Shown here piece by piece: positions 7,737 to 17,006 of a stretch of 36,255 bases of DNA. The DNA comes from Candidatus Merdisoma merdipullorum (GTDB taxonomy: Bacteria > Bacillota > Clostridia > Lachnospirales > Lachnospiraceae). Both the position numbers and the translations under genes were made by a program. The stretch lies in NCBI GenBank assembly GCA_018715645.1, contig DVLE01000050.1:1-36255 (forward strand), in the 5' to 3' direction. A model generated the notes under the pieces. It saw only the letters and a program-made list of their open reading frames with translations. It ran no database searches and was not told the DNA's origin. The stretch's first letter is position 1. Each line of letters begins with the position of its first letter.

Positions 7737-9125
7737 CTAATTTTCATACGTATAGATCAAATGGATCCCCTCGTCGGTTCTCTCGCAATCCATGGCCAGA
7801 GCAATTGTCTCCGCCTCATCCGGATCTGTAATGCCGATTCCTATCGTATAGCCCTGACGCAGCAGATCCGTAAACGGAATGTGATTCTCTGTCTCTATCT
7901 GTTCCCCTGGCATCAGCTCTGACAGGCGTATATCCACCGTCTCCCAGTATTCCAGATTTCCTTCCAGATCGTAGACATACATCATCACAGGCCAATCCCA
8001 GTAAATCGGCGCAATCCCGGAGTTTTCCCAGGTCATATAGACGTCGAGCTGATCGTCCGCAAAGGAAAACTGGGTACGCAGGCTTGAGATATAGAACCGG
8101 TAGCCCAGAAGCTCTCTGACTGCCTCAGCTCCTGGCAGCGCGGCCTCCTCGTCCTCTGGCGTGTGGGGACCGATAAACGACATATGGGAACGCTCAATCA
8201 GATCGAGCGTCGTTCCAAGCTCCGCATCCAGCATCTCCTCCATAGAGAGCGAACTCGTAAATTCGCCTCCCACCGGAGCCGTCTTCCAGAAATCAGGGAG
8301 AGGCTCAAGAATCAGCTCTCCATTCTCCGTCGGATATCTTCCGCCGTTTTCGATCCAGCCCAGCCATTCCTCCGTGTCGCCTTTGTGTCCTGTCATATCA
8401 TTATATAACCCCAGGCCGCCGTCTGCAACCATTATGTAGTTTCTTCGCATCAAAAGTCTTGCATTGTGGAAGCTGTTCGAGTAATCCAGCACGTACTCCC
8501 AGCATATATCTGCGTCCGGCAGAGGAGCGACTCCCTCGTCCGTATTTGTATGCCATTCTCCCCAGTGTCCCAGGCTTCCCAGCTCCACGTAAGCCAGGAA
8601 ATCATCCTCATTAAAATATTCGGCAAGAGCCGCTACCGCCAGCGCATGGCGTTCCCGGAAAAAGCTGCTGCCATAGTCAGGCGAATAGCCGCTTCCATAG
8701 GAGGTGTCATAAAAATCCCCGTCTCCCGTTCTCTCGTACAGCCACTGAGGTATATCCATATGCCCTGCTTCTCTCGGAACATCACACATAAAACGCAGAA
8801 CGGCATGCTTATTCTGCGCCTTCCACTCAGAAATATGGTACTTTTCTTCCAAAGCCGCCGTATCATACTGTCCCTGCACCGGCTCCCAGTCCGCCCAGGT
8901 AATACCGATATAAACAAGATTCGAGTCTTCATGTCCGCTCTCCTCGTCGGCCGCCACCGCGTAACCGATGAGCGGATTGTAAAGACTCTCGTCGGTCTCC
9001 TGGAAGGTCACAGTCTGATTCAGGCGGTACCGGTAAGGCAGAATATAGAGCAAAAGAGCCGCTATGGCTATGGCCAGCGCCAGCATCACGATGTAGGGGG
9101 CCGGGGAACTCTTTTTCTTATCCAT
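7737..9125 (-). CDS. DUF4832-type putative extracellular glycoside hydrolase
   Basis: The 462-aa protein has an N-terminal membrane anchor (TM about 11-30) and an outside domain. The family recognition (DUF4832, often with DUF4874) is from memory and rests on features such as YNPLIGYA, ITWADWEPVQGQYD and YVELGSLGHWGEWHT, which resemble the barrel strands of GH42-like clan A glycosidases. A C-terminal beta domain with a MTWENSG segment follows. It is the last gene of the pel-type operon and overlaps the DUF4956 stop by 8 bp, so it is translationally linked. A role in trimming or releasing the exopolysaccharide is plausible, taking the place of the hydrolase domain of PelA, but this is inference. 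No catalytic pair has been proven here. Confidence 0.65.
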   Translation of the reverse strand: MDKKKSSPAPYIVMLALAIAIAALLLYILPYRYRLNQTVTFQETDESLYNPLIGYAVAADEESGHEDSNLVYIGITWADWEPVQGQYDTAALEEKYHISEWKAQNKHAVLRFMCDVPREAGHMDIPQWLYERTGDGDFYDTSYGSGYSPDYGSSFFRERHALAVAALAEYFNEDDFLAYVELGSLGHWGEWHTNTDEGVAPLPDADICWEYVLDYSNSFHNARLLMRRNYIMVADGGLGLYNDMTGHKGDTEEWLGWIENGGRYPTENGELILEPLPDFWKTAPVGGEFTSSLSMEEMLDAELGTTLDLIERSHMSFIGPHTPEDEEAALPGAEAVRELLGYRFYISSLRTQFSFADDQLDVYMTWENSGIAPIYWDWPVMMYVYDLEGNLEYWETVDIRLSELMPGEQIETENHIPFTDLLRQGYTIGIGITDPDEAETIALAMDCERTDEGIHLIYTYEN

Positions 9126-9801
9126 GATATTCTCCGTTATACTGTATCAGGGTGACATCCTTCACACCCTCTACTGCCTGGATCTGTTCCATGAACAGCG
9201 TATTGTTGTTCCGGCACAGAAGCTCCAGGGTCAGCTCCGTCACATTCCCACGTATGGTCTTGGATTTGAGCTGATGCCTTGTCTTTGCCAGGATACGCAG
9301 GATCTCGTCTCCTGCCAGCTCCGATTCATAGTGAGCCACCAGAATGAAGATCGCGCCTCTCTTTCTGCGGTTGTAAAACATATGAATCACCAGAACCATC
9401 ATGAGCATCGTCACGATCGCCAGAGCATAAAGTCCGGCTCCCAGCGTAATTCCCACAGAGATCGCCCAGAACAGATACAGAAGATCCATCGGATCCTTGA
9501 TCGCTGTACGATAACGGACGATAGACAGCGCACCCACCATACCAAGGGAAATCACGATGTTGCTGCTGATGGCCAAAGTCAGCATACAGCTTAAGACCGT
9601 CATTCCCACAAGCGTCGTCGCAAAAGAGCTGGAAAAGACCACGCCTCCGAAGAAATGTCCGTATACCTTGTAGATCAGAACTCCCAGAATCACCGCCAGT
9701 ATCAGAGCTACCGCCGAAGTCACTACAAAGTCCAGCGTCAGACCCTGGCCGGAGGCAAAGGACTCCCAAACCGAATTTTTAAAATAATCCTGAAGATTCA
9801 T
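9118..9801 (-). CDS. DUF4956 family membrane protein
   Basis: The 227-aa protein has about four hydrophobic helices (roughly residues 20-40, 50-75, 80-95 and 105-140). They include the family-typical stretch SLGMVGALSIVRYRTAIKDP, followed by a soluble C-terminal alpha/beta domain of about 80 residues. DUF4956 genes are known to travel with VTC-domain and CotH genes, as here; the function is unknown and a partner role in polyphosphate or phosphoryl transfer is only a guess. The start at 9801 is chosen because AGGAGGGG lies 6 bp upstream. Only 1 bp separates it from the VTC gene stop, and its 3' end overlaps the DUF4832 start by 8 bp. Confidence 0.8.
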   Translation of the reverse strand: MNLQDYFKNSVWESFASGQGLTLDFVVTSAVALILAVILGVLIYKVYGHFFGGVVFSSSFATTLVGMTVLSCMLTLAISSNIVISLGMVGALSIVRYRTAIKDPMDLLYLFWAISVGITLGAGLYALAIVTMLMMVLVIHMFYNRRKRGAIFILVAHYESELAGDEILRILAKTRHQLKSKTIRGNVTELTLELLCRNNNTLFMEQIQAVEGVKDVTLIQYNGEYHG

Positions 9802-9802
9802 C

Positions 9803-10558
9803 TTAACCCCTCCTGTTTCTGTTTGTCTTTGAGATTCCGGCCAGAACATCTGTGAGATGCCAGGCTCTCTCATAGCACAGCGTATATTTGGAAATAGCGG
9901 CAAACTCCTGTCCGTCCAATGGAAGAAGCTTTTGGATCAATCCCGGCAGAAATTCCGTAAATTTTACCTCCAGCACCAGGACTTCCGGCTCCAGAACAGC
10001 CAGCGTTGGAAGCTCCGGATCAAAAATGTCCGTATTCAGAAGCGCCGAACGCACATCACTGTCAAAAGTGATCCGTACGGTCCCCTCATCCCGAATCAGA
10101 GGCTCCCTCTCATAATCCACGATGACCTTGGGCCGCCACAGATTGACCGTACATTCATAATAAAATTCCCGGCACAAAGGCTCCCTGTGCGTCAGCAAAA
10201 ACTCATAATCGCCCGCCATCAGCCTTTCGTATTCTTCCCTTGTAATGGCGGCCGAGTCCTTGTGGATATAGCTGTCCCATTTCTTTTTCCGTTCCAGAAC
10301 AATCCGGGAATCGCTGTAATTGTAGATGCGTATCCTCCATTTCTGGCGGTCCGCCACACCCATGATCTTTTCCTCATAGGCTTCTCCCCAGTAATTATCA
10401 AAATAGAGACTGCGTATGGTATAGATACCGTTCACCGCATGGGGATCATGCTCCATAAAAGGTTCCAGCCTCCGCTTCAGGGCCTCCGCCTCCCATTTGG
10501 AGATAAAGTATTTCCATTCGTTCCGGTACTGAGGGATTTTATAGTAATATCCTGCCAT
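9803..10558 (-). CDS. VTC-domain protein (polyphosphate polymerase-like)
   Basis: The 251-aa protein is a stand-alone VTC domain, the tunnel fold that in eukaryotic Vtc4 polymerises polyphosphate from ATP. Basic and acidic tunnel motifs are visible: EWKYFIS near the start, RSLYFDN, KWRIRIYN, LERKKKW, and VLEVKF near residue 205. No transmembrane segment is seen, so the active site should be cytosolic, next to the DUF4956 membrane partner. The start ATG 10558 has GAGGAG upstream and follows the CotH stop by 7 bp. Bacterial VTC proteins may make polyP or bind other triphosphates; which applies here is not determined. Confidence 0.82.
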   Translation of the reverse strand: MAGYYYKIPQYRNEWKYFISKWEAEALKRRLEPFMEHDPHAVNGIYTIRSLYFDNYWGEAYEEKIMGVADRQKWRIRIYNYSDSRIVLERKKKWDSYIHKDSAAITREEYERLMAGDYEFLLTHREPLCREFYYECTVNLWRPKVIVDYEREPLIRDEGTVRITFDSDVRSALLNTDIFDPELPTLAVLEPEVLVLEVKFTEFLPGLIQKLLPLDGQEFAAISKYTLCYERAWHLTDVLAGISKTNRNRRG

Positions 10559-10565
10559 TCTCTCC

Positions 10566-12359
10566 TCATTCCTCTGTAAAGCGGGACGCCGCCACAGTTC
10601 CGTCCTTGAACACATAGAAGCAGAGAACTCCGTGGACAGTGCCGTTATTTTCCGAGTTATAGTAATCAAACGCCTGCTGCTCAGCTCCCGCCGCACCGCG
10701 CGCAGTCACCTTCACAAAATACTGTCTGGGCGCCAAACTCGCCGACAGGGAGGTTCCGCCTGTCTCCTGATCAACCAGACAATTCGCAAACGTAAAGTCC
10801 TCCGCCACCTGCACCTGGTAGGTGACGCTTCCGTCCGCCGCATAAGACTCCTCCCAGCGAAGGGTGACGCTTCCGTCCGCCGCCGCTTCCGGATCCTCTA
10901 TATGGAAGGGGAAGGGACGCTCAAGGCTTTCCAGATAGCTCTGATAATTCTCCTCGATCTCCTCTGCCATGCTGTCCGCCAGGATTCCGTAAGTCTCCTG
11001 ATCCACGCGGGCATAGATTCGATCCGGCATCGAGTAGACATAAGGCTCCGCGAGAGCCCGGTACTCGTCTATCAGCCCCTGGATCCTTTCCTGCGTCAGA
11101 TACTGACCCTTAAGCGTTTCCACCGCCTCGCTCAAAGCCGCGAGGAATTCCGGATCCTGCAGAACTCTCCGGAACAGGACTGCATCTGTAAAGGAACTCA
11201 CGCCCTCCGACCACAGCGCCCTTGTCTCTCCTCTTATCCTGTCATATTCTTTTGAGAATGCCGCATCCAGATCCCAGGAAAGGAAAAACCATTTCTCTGA
11301 AGCCTGCGGGCTGTACAGATAATAGCCCATCTCCCCGGCGCCGGAATTTCCAGATAAGATCTGGAAGGCCATCCAATACGCAAGGTTTTCCCGGTCAAAA
11401 TACTGATCCAGAATATCGCCGATAGGAACCGTCTCGTCATTCACAACTTCCAAAAGTTGCAAAAGCTTCGTATGGTCCTCGTTTCCTTTTATCTCAAGAT
11501 ACTGCTCGAAAGTGTCCAGATCAAAGCGTGCGTCAGTGGCCAGATACAGGGCGTCCTCATGTCTCTCCCAGTCAAAGCCCTCCGCCTTGTAGAGCTGTCC
11601 GTCCCTGTCAAAGCCATGATTATTCAGCCAGGTTCCGTTCACCTGCTCAATCTGGGTGAACAGACCGTAATCTACAAATTTTCCGTCCTGCCCTTCCGTC
11701 TTATCTTTGACGTAAAGATGTACCAGCCGGGTACGAACGCTTACAAGCTGCGGAATTTCCTGCAAAAGCTTATAGGACAAAAGATTTGTAAAACGCATGG
11801 GATCTCCCACATACTTGTTCAGCACGATGACTTCCTGATCTTCCCAGTCTCCCTTTCCGCTCTTGATGTCGATCCGGTAGCTTTTTTGATTCTGTTCAGA
11901 AGAAGATTCCCCGCGGACGCGGATCGTGGCGTTGGCCGTAAGCTCCCCGTAGCCAAATTCTCCTTCCACAGGACCGTTTTCGTCTCCCACCTGCAGCACG
12001 GCTTCGCAGGCCCAGGGTTCCAGCCCCTGCTCCTCGTACCAGGACAGGGGGTGACTGTTCACCTCCGCCCAGGTATGGTTCGTCCCCTCGTCGGCATTTC
12101 CCTGCCCTGTGGTAAGATACAGGGTTACGATTTCAGCCGCATCATCTTCATACAATGCCGCGTTATCCCGGAATTTGTCGTCTGTGTAGGCGCTTCCTTC
12201 CGTCTCATAGGTCTCATCCGGACTGATCAGCGTCGTGATCGTCTGTGCGCAGCCGGATAAGGCCAGCGACAGGGAGACCGCCAGCAAAAGGACTCCCGCC
12301 GCTTTCCCATACGGACGCCTGACTGCATCCTTTTCTTCCCCGACACGTTTCTTATTCAT
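10566..12359 (-). CDS. CotH kinase family lipoprotein
   Basis: The 597-aa protein begins with a lipoprotein signal peptide (basic n-region, hydrophobic h-region, lipobox LSGC with C37), so it should be anchored on the outer face of the membrane. A CotH kinase domain follows, with typical segments DYGLFTQIEQVNGTWLNNHG, GQLYKAEGFDW and the metal-site motif SWDLDAAF. The C-terminal 90 residues look like a fibronectin-III-type beta domain. CotH proteins are atypical protein kinases (spore coat CotH phosphorylates CotB/CotG). Its closest visible relative is the C-terminal half of the upstream fused PelG-CotH protein, so it probably arose by tandem duplication. It starts 1 bp after the upstream stop. 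Confidence 0.85.
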   Translation of the reverse strand: MNKKRVGEEKDAVRRPYGKAAGVLLLAVSLSLALSGCAQTITTLISPDETYETEGSAYTDDKFRDNAALYEDDAAEIVTLYLTTGQGNADEGTNHTWAEVNSHPLSWYEEQGLEPWACEAVLQVGDENGPVEGEFGYGELTANATIRVRGESSSEQNQKSYRIDIKSGKGDWEDQEVIVLNKYVGDPMRFTNLLSYKLLQEIPQLVSVRTRLVHLYVKDKTEGQDGKFVDYGLFTQIEQVNGTWLNNHGFDRDGQLYKAEGFDWERHEDALYLATDARFDLDTFEQYLEIKGNEDHTKLLQLLEVVNDETVPIGDILDQYFDRENLAYWMAFQILSGNSGAGEMGYYLYSPQASEKWFFLSWDLDAAFSKEYDRIRGETRALWSEGVSSFTDAVLFRRVLQDPEFLAALSEAVETLKGQYLTQERIQGLIDEYRALAEPYVYSMPDRIYARVDQETYGILADSMAEEIEENYQSYLESLERPFPFHIEDPEAAADGSVTLRWEESYAADGSVTYQVQVAEDFTFANCLVDQETGGTSLSASLAPRQYFVKVTARGAAGAEQQAFDYYNSENNGTVHGVLCFYVFKDGTVAASRFTEE

Positions 12360-12360
12360 C

Positions 12361-15300
12361 TTAGTCCCCTTCCACTGCCACGTAATCCGATATGCTTCCA
12401 TCTTCATTTACATAGAAAGATTTCGCTCCGTAAACCTTACCGATTCCGCTGACAGAATAATAATCATAGCAGTCCTGTTCATAGCCCGATGTATTTTGGG
12501 CCCTGACGCGCAGGAAGTACTGCCCCGGTTCCAGGCTGTCAAAGCTCCAGATCGGAAGGCGGAGTCCCTCCTCCTGCGCGATAACATTCTGGAAATTGTA
12601 ATCCGTAGCCAGCACCGCGCTGTAGGTGATCTCCTCCCCGTCCATATCATAGGAAGCGTCCCATTCTACGGAGAGACCTCCCTCCTCATTCTCATAGGGA
12701 GTACCTACAAAGAAGGGCCAGGGCTTCTCCAGACTTTCCAGATAATACTGGTAATTTCTTTCCACCTCGGAGGGCAGGACCTCCACCAGCATATCGTACT
12801 CTGCGGAAGATACCACCGTATTCTCTGAATCCGCTCCTCCGTAGAGGTAGGGCTTCACCACCTCCGCATAGCTGTCCGCCATCTCCCGCAGCTTCTCGTA
12901 GGTCAGATAGTTCTGCCGCAGATCCTCGACGGCCGCCGTCAGCATCTCCACATACTGGTCCTCCCGGAACATCCGGCTGATCACTACCAGACGGGTAAAC
13001 TGCGTCAGCCCTCTCTCCCAGGAATCTCCTTCCATATAGTCTGTCATATCAAAATACGTCCGCCGAAAGGCCGCGTCGTTATCCCAGGAGATAAAATAAA
13101 ACTTCTCCGAATTCAGAGGGCTGTAGATGTACGCGTTTCTCGAAGCCACATCATAATTTCCTGTAAGAATATGGAATGCCATCCAGTAACAAATATTTTC
13201 CGGATCAAAATGCTGCTCTATCGTTTCTTCTATAGGTATCGCATAATCGTTTAGCTTTTCCAGCACCTCCAGAAGCTTGGAGTGATCGTCACTCCCCTTT
13301 ACCTCCAGATATTCCTCGAAGGCGTCCAGATCGTAATCGGGATCCGTCGCCAGTTTCATCTCCTCATACTGATACCACTCAAAAGCCTCTACCTTATAAA
13401 GCTGTCCCCGGCTGTCCAGACCGTGATTTTTCAGATAGGTCTTGTTCATCTGCTCTACCTGAACATAAAGCCCATAATCCACAAAATCTGCTCCCGCGCC
13501 CTGAGTCTCATCCTTTACATAGAGATGGACAAACTGCGTCCGGGCGCTCATCATCTGCGGGATCTCCTTCATCAGATCATACATCAGCTTATTGGTAAAG
13601 CGCAAAGGTATATTGACATGCTTATTCAGCGCCAGGGTTCTCTGTCCTCTCCACTCGCCCTTTCCATCCTTGATCCGTATTTTATAATTTTTATCCTCCG
13701 CCTCGGAGGATGTCTGTCCCCGGATCTGGACCGAGACATTGGGCGTCGTCTCGCCGTAGCCAAACTCTCCCTCCACAGGGCCGTTCTCGTCCCCTATCTG
13801 CAGAAGTCCTTCGCAGTTGTACCGTTCCAGATCATTCTCCTCATAATAGTAGACCGAATTGGCGTTCACATCCGCCCATGTATGGTTCGTATTATCCGCC
13901 GCGTTTCCCTGGGTTACGGTCAGATACATCGTAACCACCGAAGTCTCGTCGTCCTCCGCGTAGATTGCGTCGTTATCCCGAAAGGTCTCCTCCGGCGCCT
14001 CCTTCTCCACATAGTCCCTTGCAGGCTGCTGCTCCGCCTGTCCGGACTGTTCCTGTGTCTCCTGCTGCCCGCAGCCGGAGAGCAAAAACAAAAGAAGCAG
14101 CGAGAGAACGGCGGCCTTTTTTCCGCCTTTACGTGCCCGCTTCTGCCTCTTCCTTCTTTCCCTTTCCTCCAGATAGTCGCAGAGCTTCACAAAGATGCCG
14201 GACTCATCCCTTCCTACGACCGCCTGGCGGCAGAGCAGATGATAGGGCAGCTTTCGCGTATAAAATTCCAGGCGCAGCCATACTACCAGGTAAAAGGAAA
14301 GCGCTCCTGCCAGAAAACCAAGGCCGAAAAACTTCACGGGACTGAAAAGGATCTGCAGAATCGTTCCCGCGACGCTTATGACCGCAAAGGCCAGCGTCCC
14401 CAGAAGCGCTCCCGTGTAATCCTCAAAATACAAAAGAATCAGCATGATCGAATTGCTGATGGCATAGACCCCATATCCCGCGCACAGGAAGCGATAAATC
14501 CCCATGGACACATCCGTAATGCCTACAGGCATCAGTTCCAGGAGGAAGCCGCCGAACACGACAAAGAGAATCGTGGAGATAAGCTGCTTGTGTCCGCTGA
14601 AGGTCAGCTCCTGCTGCAGAACGGAAAGCATCTCGTTTTCCGCCTGTTCAATATCCTGAATCGAGCCCTTGTCGTTGAACAGGCTGTAATAATTCCGGTA
14701 ATGAGGATAAAAACGCACCTCTACGGAAGTCACGAAATTCACCGTAGTGATCAGAATCGAAAAAAAGGCAAACAGGGCCGGAACGTCATGGGTAGGCGCT
14801 CCGTAAAACAGTCCCTCCACCTGCACCGCCAGGGGACCGAAATACATGATGACCAGATGGGCAAAAAGCCCGATATTCACAAAACCGCCGGTAAAGGCCA
14901 GGGAGCGGTAGCGGTCAAACCACCGAAGAAAGGAAAATTTACTGCCCCTGCTTTTCGGAAAATAATCCAGAAGCAGCTTGTAATACCATGCCATCAGGAT
15001 TCCATAGGCCACGATCACACAGAGCATCAGACTGACGATGCTCACCCAGCCCAGAATCACCAGAATCAGCGCCAGCAGAAAGCCCACCATCAGGGAGATG
15101 GCAAAGGCCAGCACGATCGCCTTGTAATCCTTAAGCGCCGTCAGATAGATCATCTCGGTCCATACCACGATCAGAATCAGGGCAAACCACAGGCAGAGAA
15201 GCTGATAGGCCGGACGCACGCCGGAAAAGAACAGAAAGATGCCGTAGAGCGCTCCGCCCAACACAAGCATGATCGAACACGCTCCATAGAAGGAAGGCAT

Positions 15301-15600
15301 GATTCTGCTCAGCTTTTCCTCATACAGCATATCCGAGGTATAGCGGGTGACGATCATATTGAACCAGCTCGTCACGGTAAGGGACACGAGCAGCGTGTAG
15401 GTCAGCATACAGTTCATAAGCTCTCTGTCATGCTGATCCATGCCTGCGATCCTGGCCACCAGGGCCATACCTGCCAGCAGAACCACGCCCAGAATCATAG
15501 GGCCCACACAGATGATTCCCGCGTAACCATAGGCTCTGCACAGGGAAAAGAAGCCCTTTTTATTGAATAATCTCTTTAAACTGAATCCTATGCCTGCCAT
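12361..15600 (-). CDS. pelG: PelG-type exopolysaccharide exporter fused to a CotH kinase domain
   Basis: The 1079-aa frame has two parts. Residues 1 to about 480 match PelG, the multi-helix (about 12 TM) flippase-like transporter of Pel polysaccharide: it opens MAGIGFSLKRLF and has the conserved VTSVEVRFYPHYRNYY near 290-305. Residues about 520-1079 are a CotH kinase domain with DYGLYVQVEQMNKTYLKNHG, GQLYKVEAFEW and SWDNDAAF near 839-846, plus a C-terminal beta domain like that of the next gene. Between them lies a basic stretch and a hydrophobic run ending in a lipobox-like LSGC (507-510). The lipobox is now internal, so it may act as an extra TM helix or mark a former gene boundary; an in-frame GTG at 14190 is a possible restart but lacks a good ribosome binding site. 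The start overlaps the pelF stop by 13 bp. Confidence 0.88.
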   Translation of the reverse strand: MAGIGFSLKRLFNKKGFFSLCRAYGYAGIICVGPMILGVVLLAGMALVARIAGMDQHDRELMNCMLTYTLLVSLTVTSWFNMIVTRYTSDMLYEEKLSRIMPSFYGACSIMLVLGGALYGIFLFFSGVRPAYQLLCLWFALILIVVWTEMIYLTALKDYKAIVLAFAISLMVGFLLALILVILGWVSIVSLMLCVIVAYGILMAWYYKLLLDYFPKSRGSKFSFLRWFDRYRSLAFTGGFVNIGLFAHLVIMYFGPLAVQVEGLFYGAPTHDVPALFAFFSILITTVNFVTSVEVRFYPHYRNYYSLFNDKGSIQDIEQAENEMLSVLQQELTFSGHKQLISTILFVVFGGFLLELMPVGITDVSMGIYRFLCAGYGVYAISNSIMLILLYFEDYTGALLGTLAFAVISVAGTILQILFSPVKFFGLGFLAGALSFYLVVWLRLEFYTRKLPYHLLCRQAVVGRDESGIFVKLCDYLEERERRKRQKRARKGGKKAAVLSLLLLFLLSGCGQQETQEQSGQAEQQPARDYVEKEAPEETFRDNDAIYAEDDETSVVTMYLTVTQGNAADNTNHTWADVNANSVYYYEENDLERYNCEGLLQIGDENGPVEGEFGYGETTPNVSVQIRGQTSSEAEDKNYKIRIKDGKGEWRGQRTLALNKHVNIPLRFTNKLMYDLMKEIPQMMSARTQFVHLYVKDETQGAGADFVDYGLYVQVEQMNKTYLKNHGLDSRGQLYKVEAFEWYQYEEMKLATDPDYDLDAFEEYLEVKGSDDHSKLLEVLEKLNDYAIPIEETIEQHFDPENICYWMAFHILTGNYDVASRNAYIYSPLNSEKFYFISWDNDAAFRRTYFDMTDYMEGDSWERGLTQFTRLVVISRMFREDQYVEMLTAAVEDLRQNYLTYEKLREMADSYAEVVKPYLYGGADSENTVVSSAEYDMLVEVLPSEVERNYQYYLESLEKPWPFFVGTPYENEEGGLSVEWDASYDMDGEEITYSAVLATDYNFQNVIAQEEGLRLPIWSFDSLEPGQYFLRVRAQNTSGYEQDCYDYYSVSGIGKVYGAKSFYVNEDGSISDYVAVEGD

Positions 15601-17006
15601 CGCCTGAACACCTCGTCGTACACATCCAGATAATTCCGGATCATATCTTCATGTCTGAAATACAGTTCTACCCGCTTCTTCCCTATCCTTCCCATCTGAT
15701 ACCGTTCCTCCGCCTTCACGCAGAGCTGCTCCATCGCGTCGCAGACAGCCTCGCGGAACATGGGAGGCACACAGTAGCCCGCCTCTCCCAGATCGTCGTC
15801 TCCCATTCCGCCGATCAACTGTTTGCAGCAGCCTACGTCCGTAGTCACGCAGGGACGGCCGGCCGCAAAGGATTCCAGCACGGACAGGGGAAGCCCCTCT
15901 GATATGCTGGTCAAAACCGTGAAATCAAACTTTTCCATATATTCCAGTACGTTTACCGTTCCCAGGAAATAGAGATCCTCCACCTTGAGCTGCTCCGCCA
16001 GATCATAACACTCCTGGGCGTATTCCTCGTCGTCCTCCGGGCCTGCGATATGCAGCCGGGCATTGGGCACTCGCTTTTTCAGATCGGCAAACGCGTAAAT
16101 CATCGTCTTGACATCCTTGATCGGCGCGATACGCAGCACCGCCCCGATGTCCACATAGCCGTTTTCTTTCTTTGGCGGAATATTGCAGAACCGCTCGTAA
16201 TGAATCCCGTTGGGAATATAGCGGCATTTCTCCCGCGGACAGCCCATCTCGATCTGCGTCTCCATGGCGCGGTCAAACAGGCTGGTGATCATCGAAGCCT
16301 TTTCATAGGCTCCCCCTGACAGCATATAAAAGAAGCGCACCCAGAACCGCTTGAACGCCGGAAGCACCCATTTCGCCCGGATAATCTCCTCCTCACGCTC
16401 TCTCGTATAGATACCATGCTCTGTGATCTCGTAAGGCACATGATTCACATAGCTTCCAAGCCGGGCCAGAATGCCGCTGTAGCCTGTGGCAATCGCATGA
16501 TAAATATCCGCCTTCGGCACATCCGTCTGCAGAATATAGAGGACGGGAAGCAGCATGGAGCGAACGGTATGGAACAGATCGGAAAACGCCGTGTAAGGGT
16601 ACTCCTCCTTACAGATCTGGACCAGAATGTCCAGAAAGTCCTCGCTCATGAGGAACGCTATCGGAGACACCTTTCTGTCATGATACATACGAAACAGCGT
16701 CTCCCAGTCAGGCTTCCGGCAGTTGATAAATTCTCTCAACGCTCCAAGCTCCTCCTCTGTAAAGCGGTATCTTTTCTTCTCATAACGCATGGAGAGCGCG
16801 TCGTTCAGAAAGATCTCGCGGATCTCCACCACGTTATCCGGAAGCTCATACTTGAACTTTCCCCGGTCCTCGGAGGACGCGCCCACAGCCCATACTACAA
16901 ATTCATGCTGGGGCATGGCCTTCATATACTGATGAATCCAGGTGGACACGCCGCCTGTCACATAAGGGTAGCACCCCTCCAGTATGACACAGATTCTCAA
17001 TTTCAC
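15588..17006 (-). CDS. pelF: PelF-type GT4 glycosyltransferase
   Basis: The 472-aa cytosolic glycosyltransferase is of the GT4 PelF subfamily, which polymerises Pel from a UDP-hexosamine donor in complex with PelD, PelE and PelG. The N-terminus LRICVILEGCYPYVTGGVSTW is diagnostic of PelF. The GT4 EX7E motif is in SEGLPLSVLE, in the C-terminal Rossmann half. Translation must begin at GTG 17006, because the conserved N-terminus starts there and the codon overlaps the upstream TGA as GTGA; the purine-rich AAGAAGG just before is very close to the start, so translational coupling is likely. The gene overlaps pelG by 13 bp. Confidence 0.92.
   Translation of the reverse strand: MKLRICVILEGCYPYVTGGVSTWIHQYMKAMPQHEFVVWAVGASSEDRGKFKYELPDNVVEIREIFLNDALSMRYEKKRYRFTEEELGALREFINCRKPDWETLFRMYHDRKVSPIAFLMSEDFLDILVQICKEEYPYTAFSDLFHTVRSMLLPVLYILQTDVPKADIYHAIATGYSGILARLGSYVNHVPYEITEHGIYTREREEEIIRAKWVLPAFKRFWVRFFYMLSGGAYEKASMITSLFDRAMETQIEMGCPREKCRYIPNGIHYERFCNIPPKKENGYVDIGAVLRIAPIKDVKTMIYAFADLKKRVPNARLHIAGPEDDEEYAQECYDLAEQLKVEDLYFLGTVNVLEYMEKFDFTVLTSISEGLPLSVLESFAAGRPCVTTDVGCCKQLIGGMGDDDLGEAGYCVPPMFREAVCDAMEQLCVKAEERYQMGRIGKKRVELYFRHEDMIRNYLDVYDEVFRRWQA

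Noticed and set aside
13282-15570. 762-codon plus-strand frame opposite pelG-cotH
   Set aside because: Antisense shadow; composition rich in His, Gln and Arg is typical of reverse-strand reading of a GC-biased gene.
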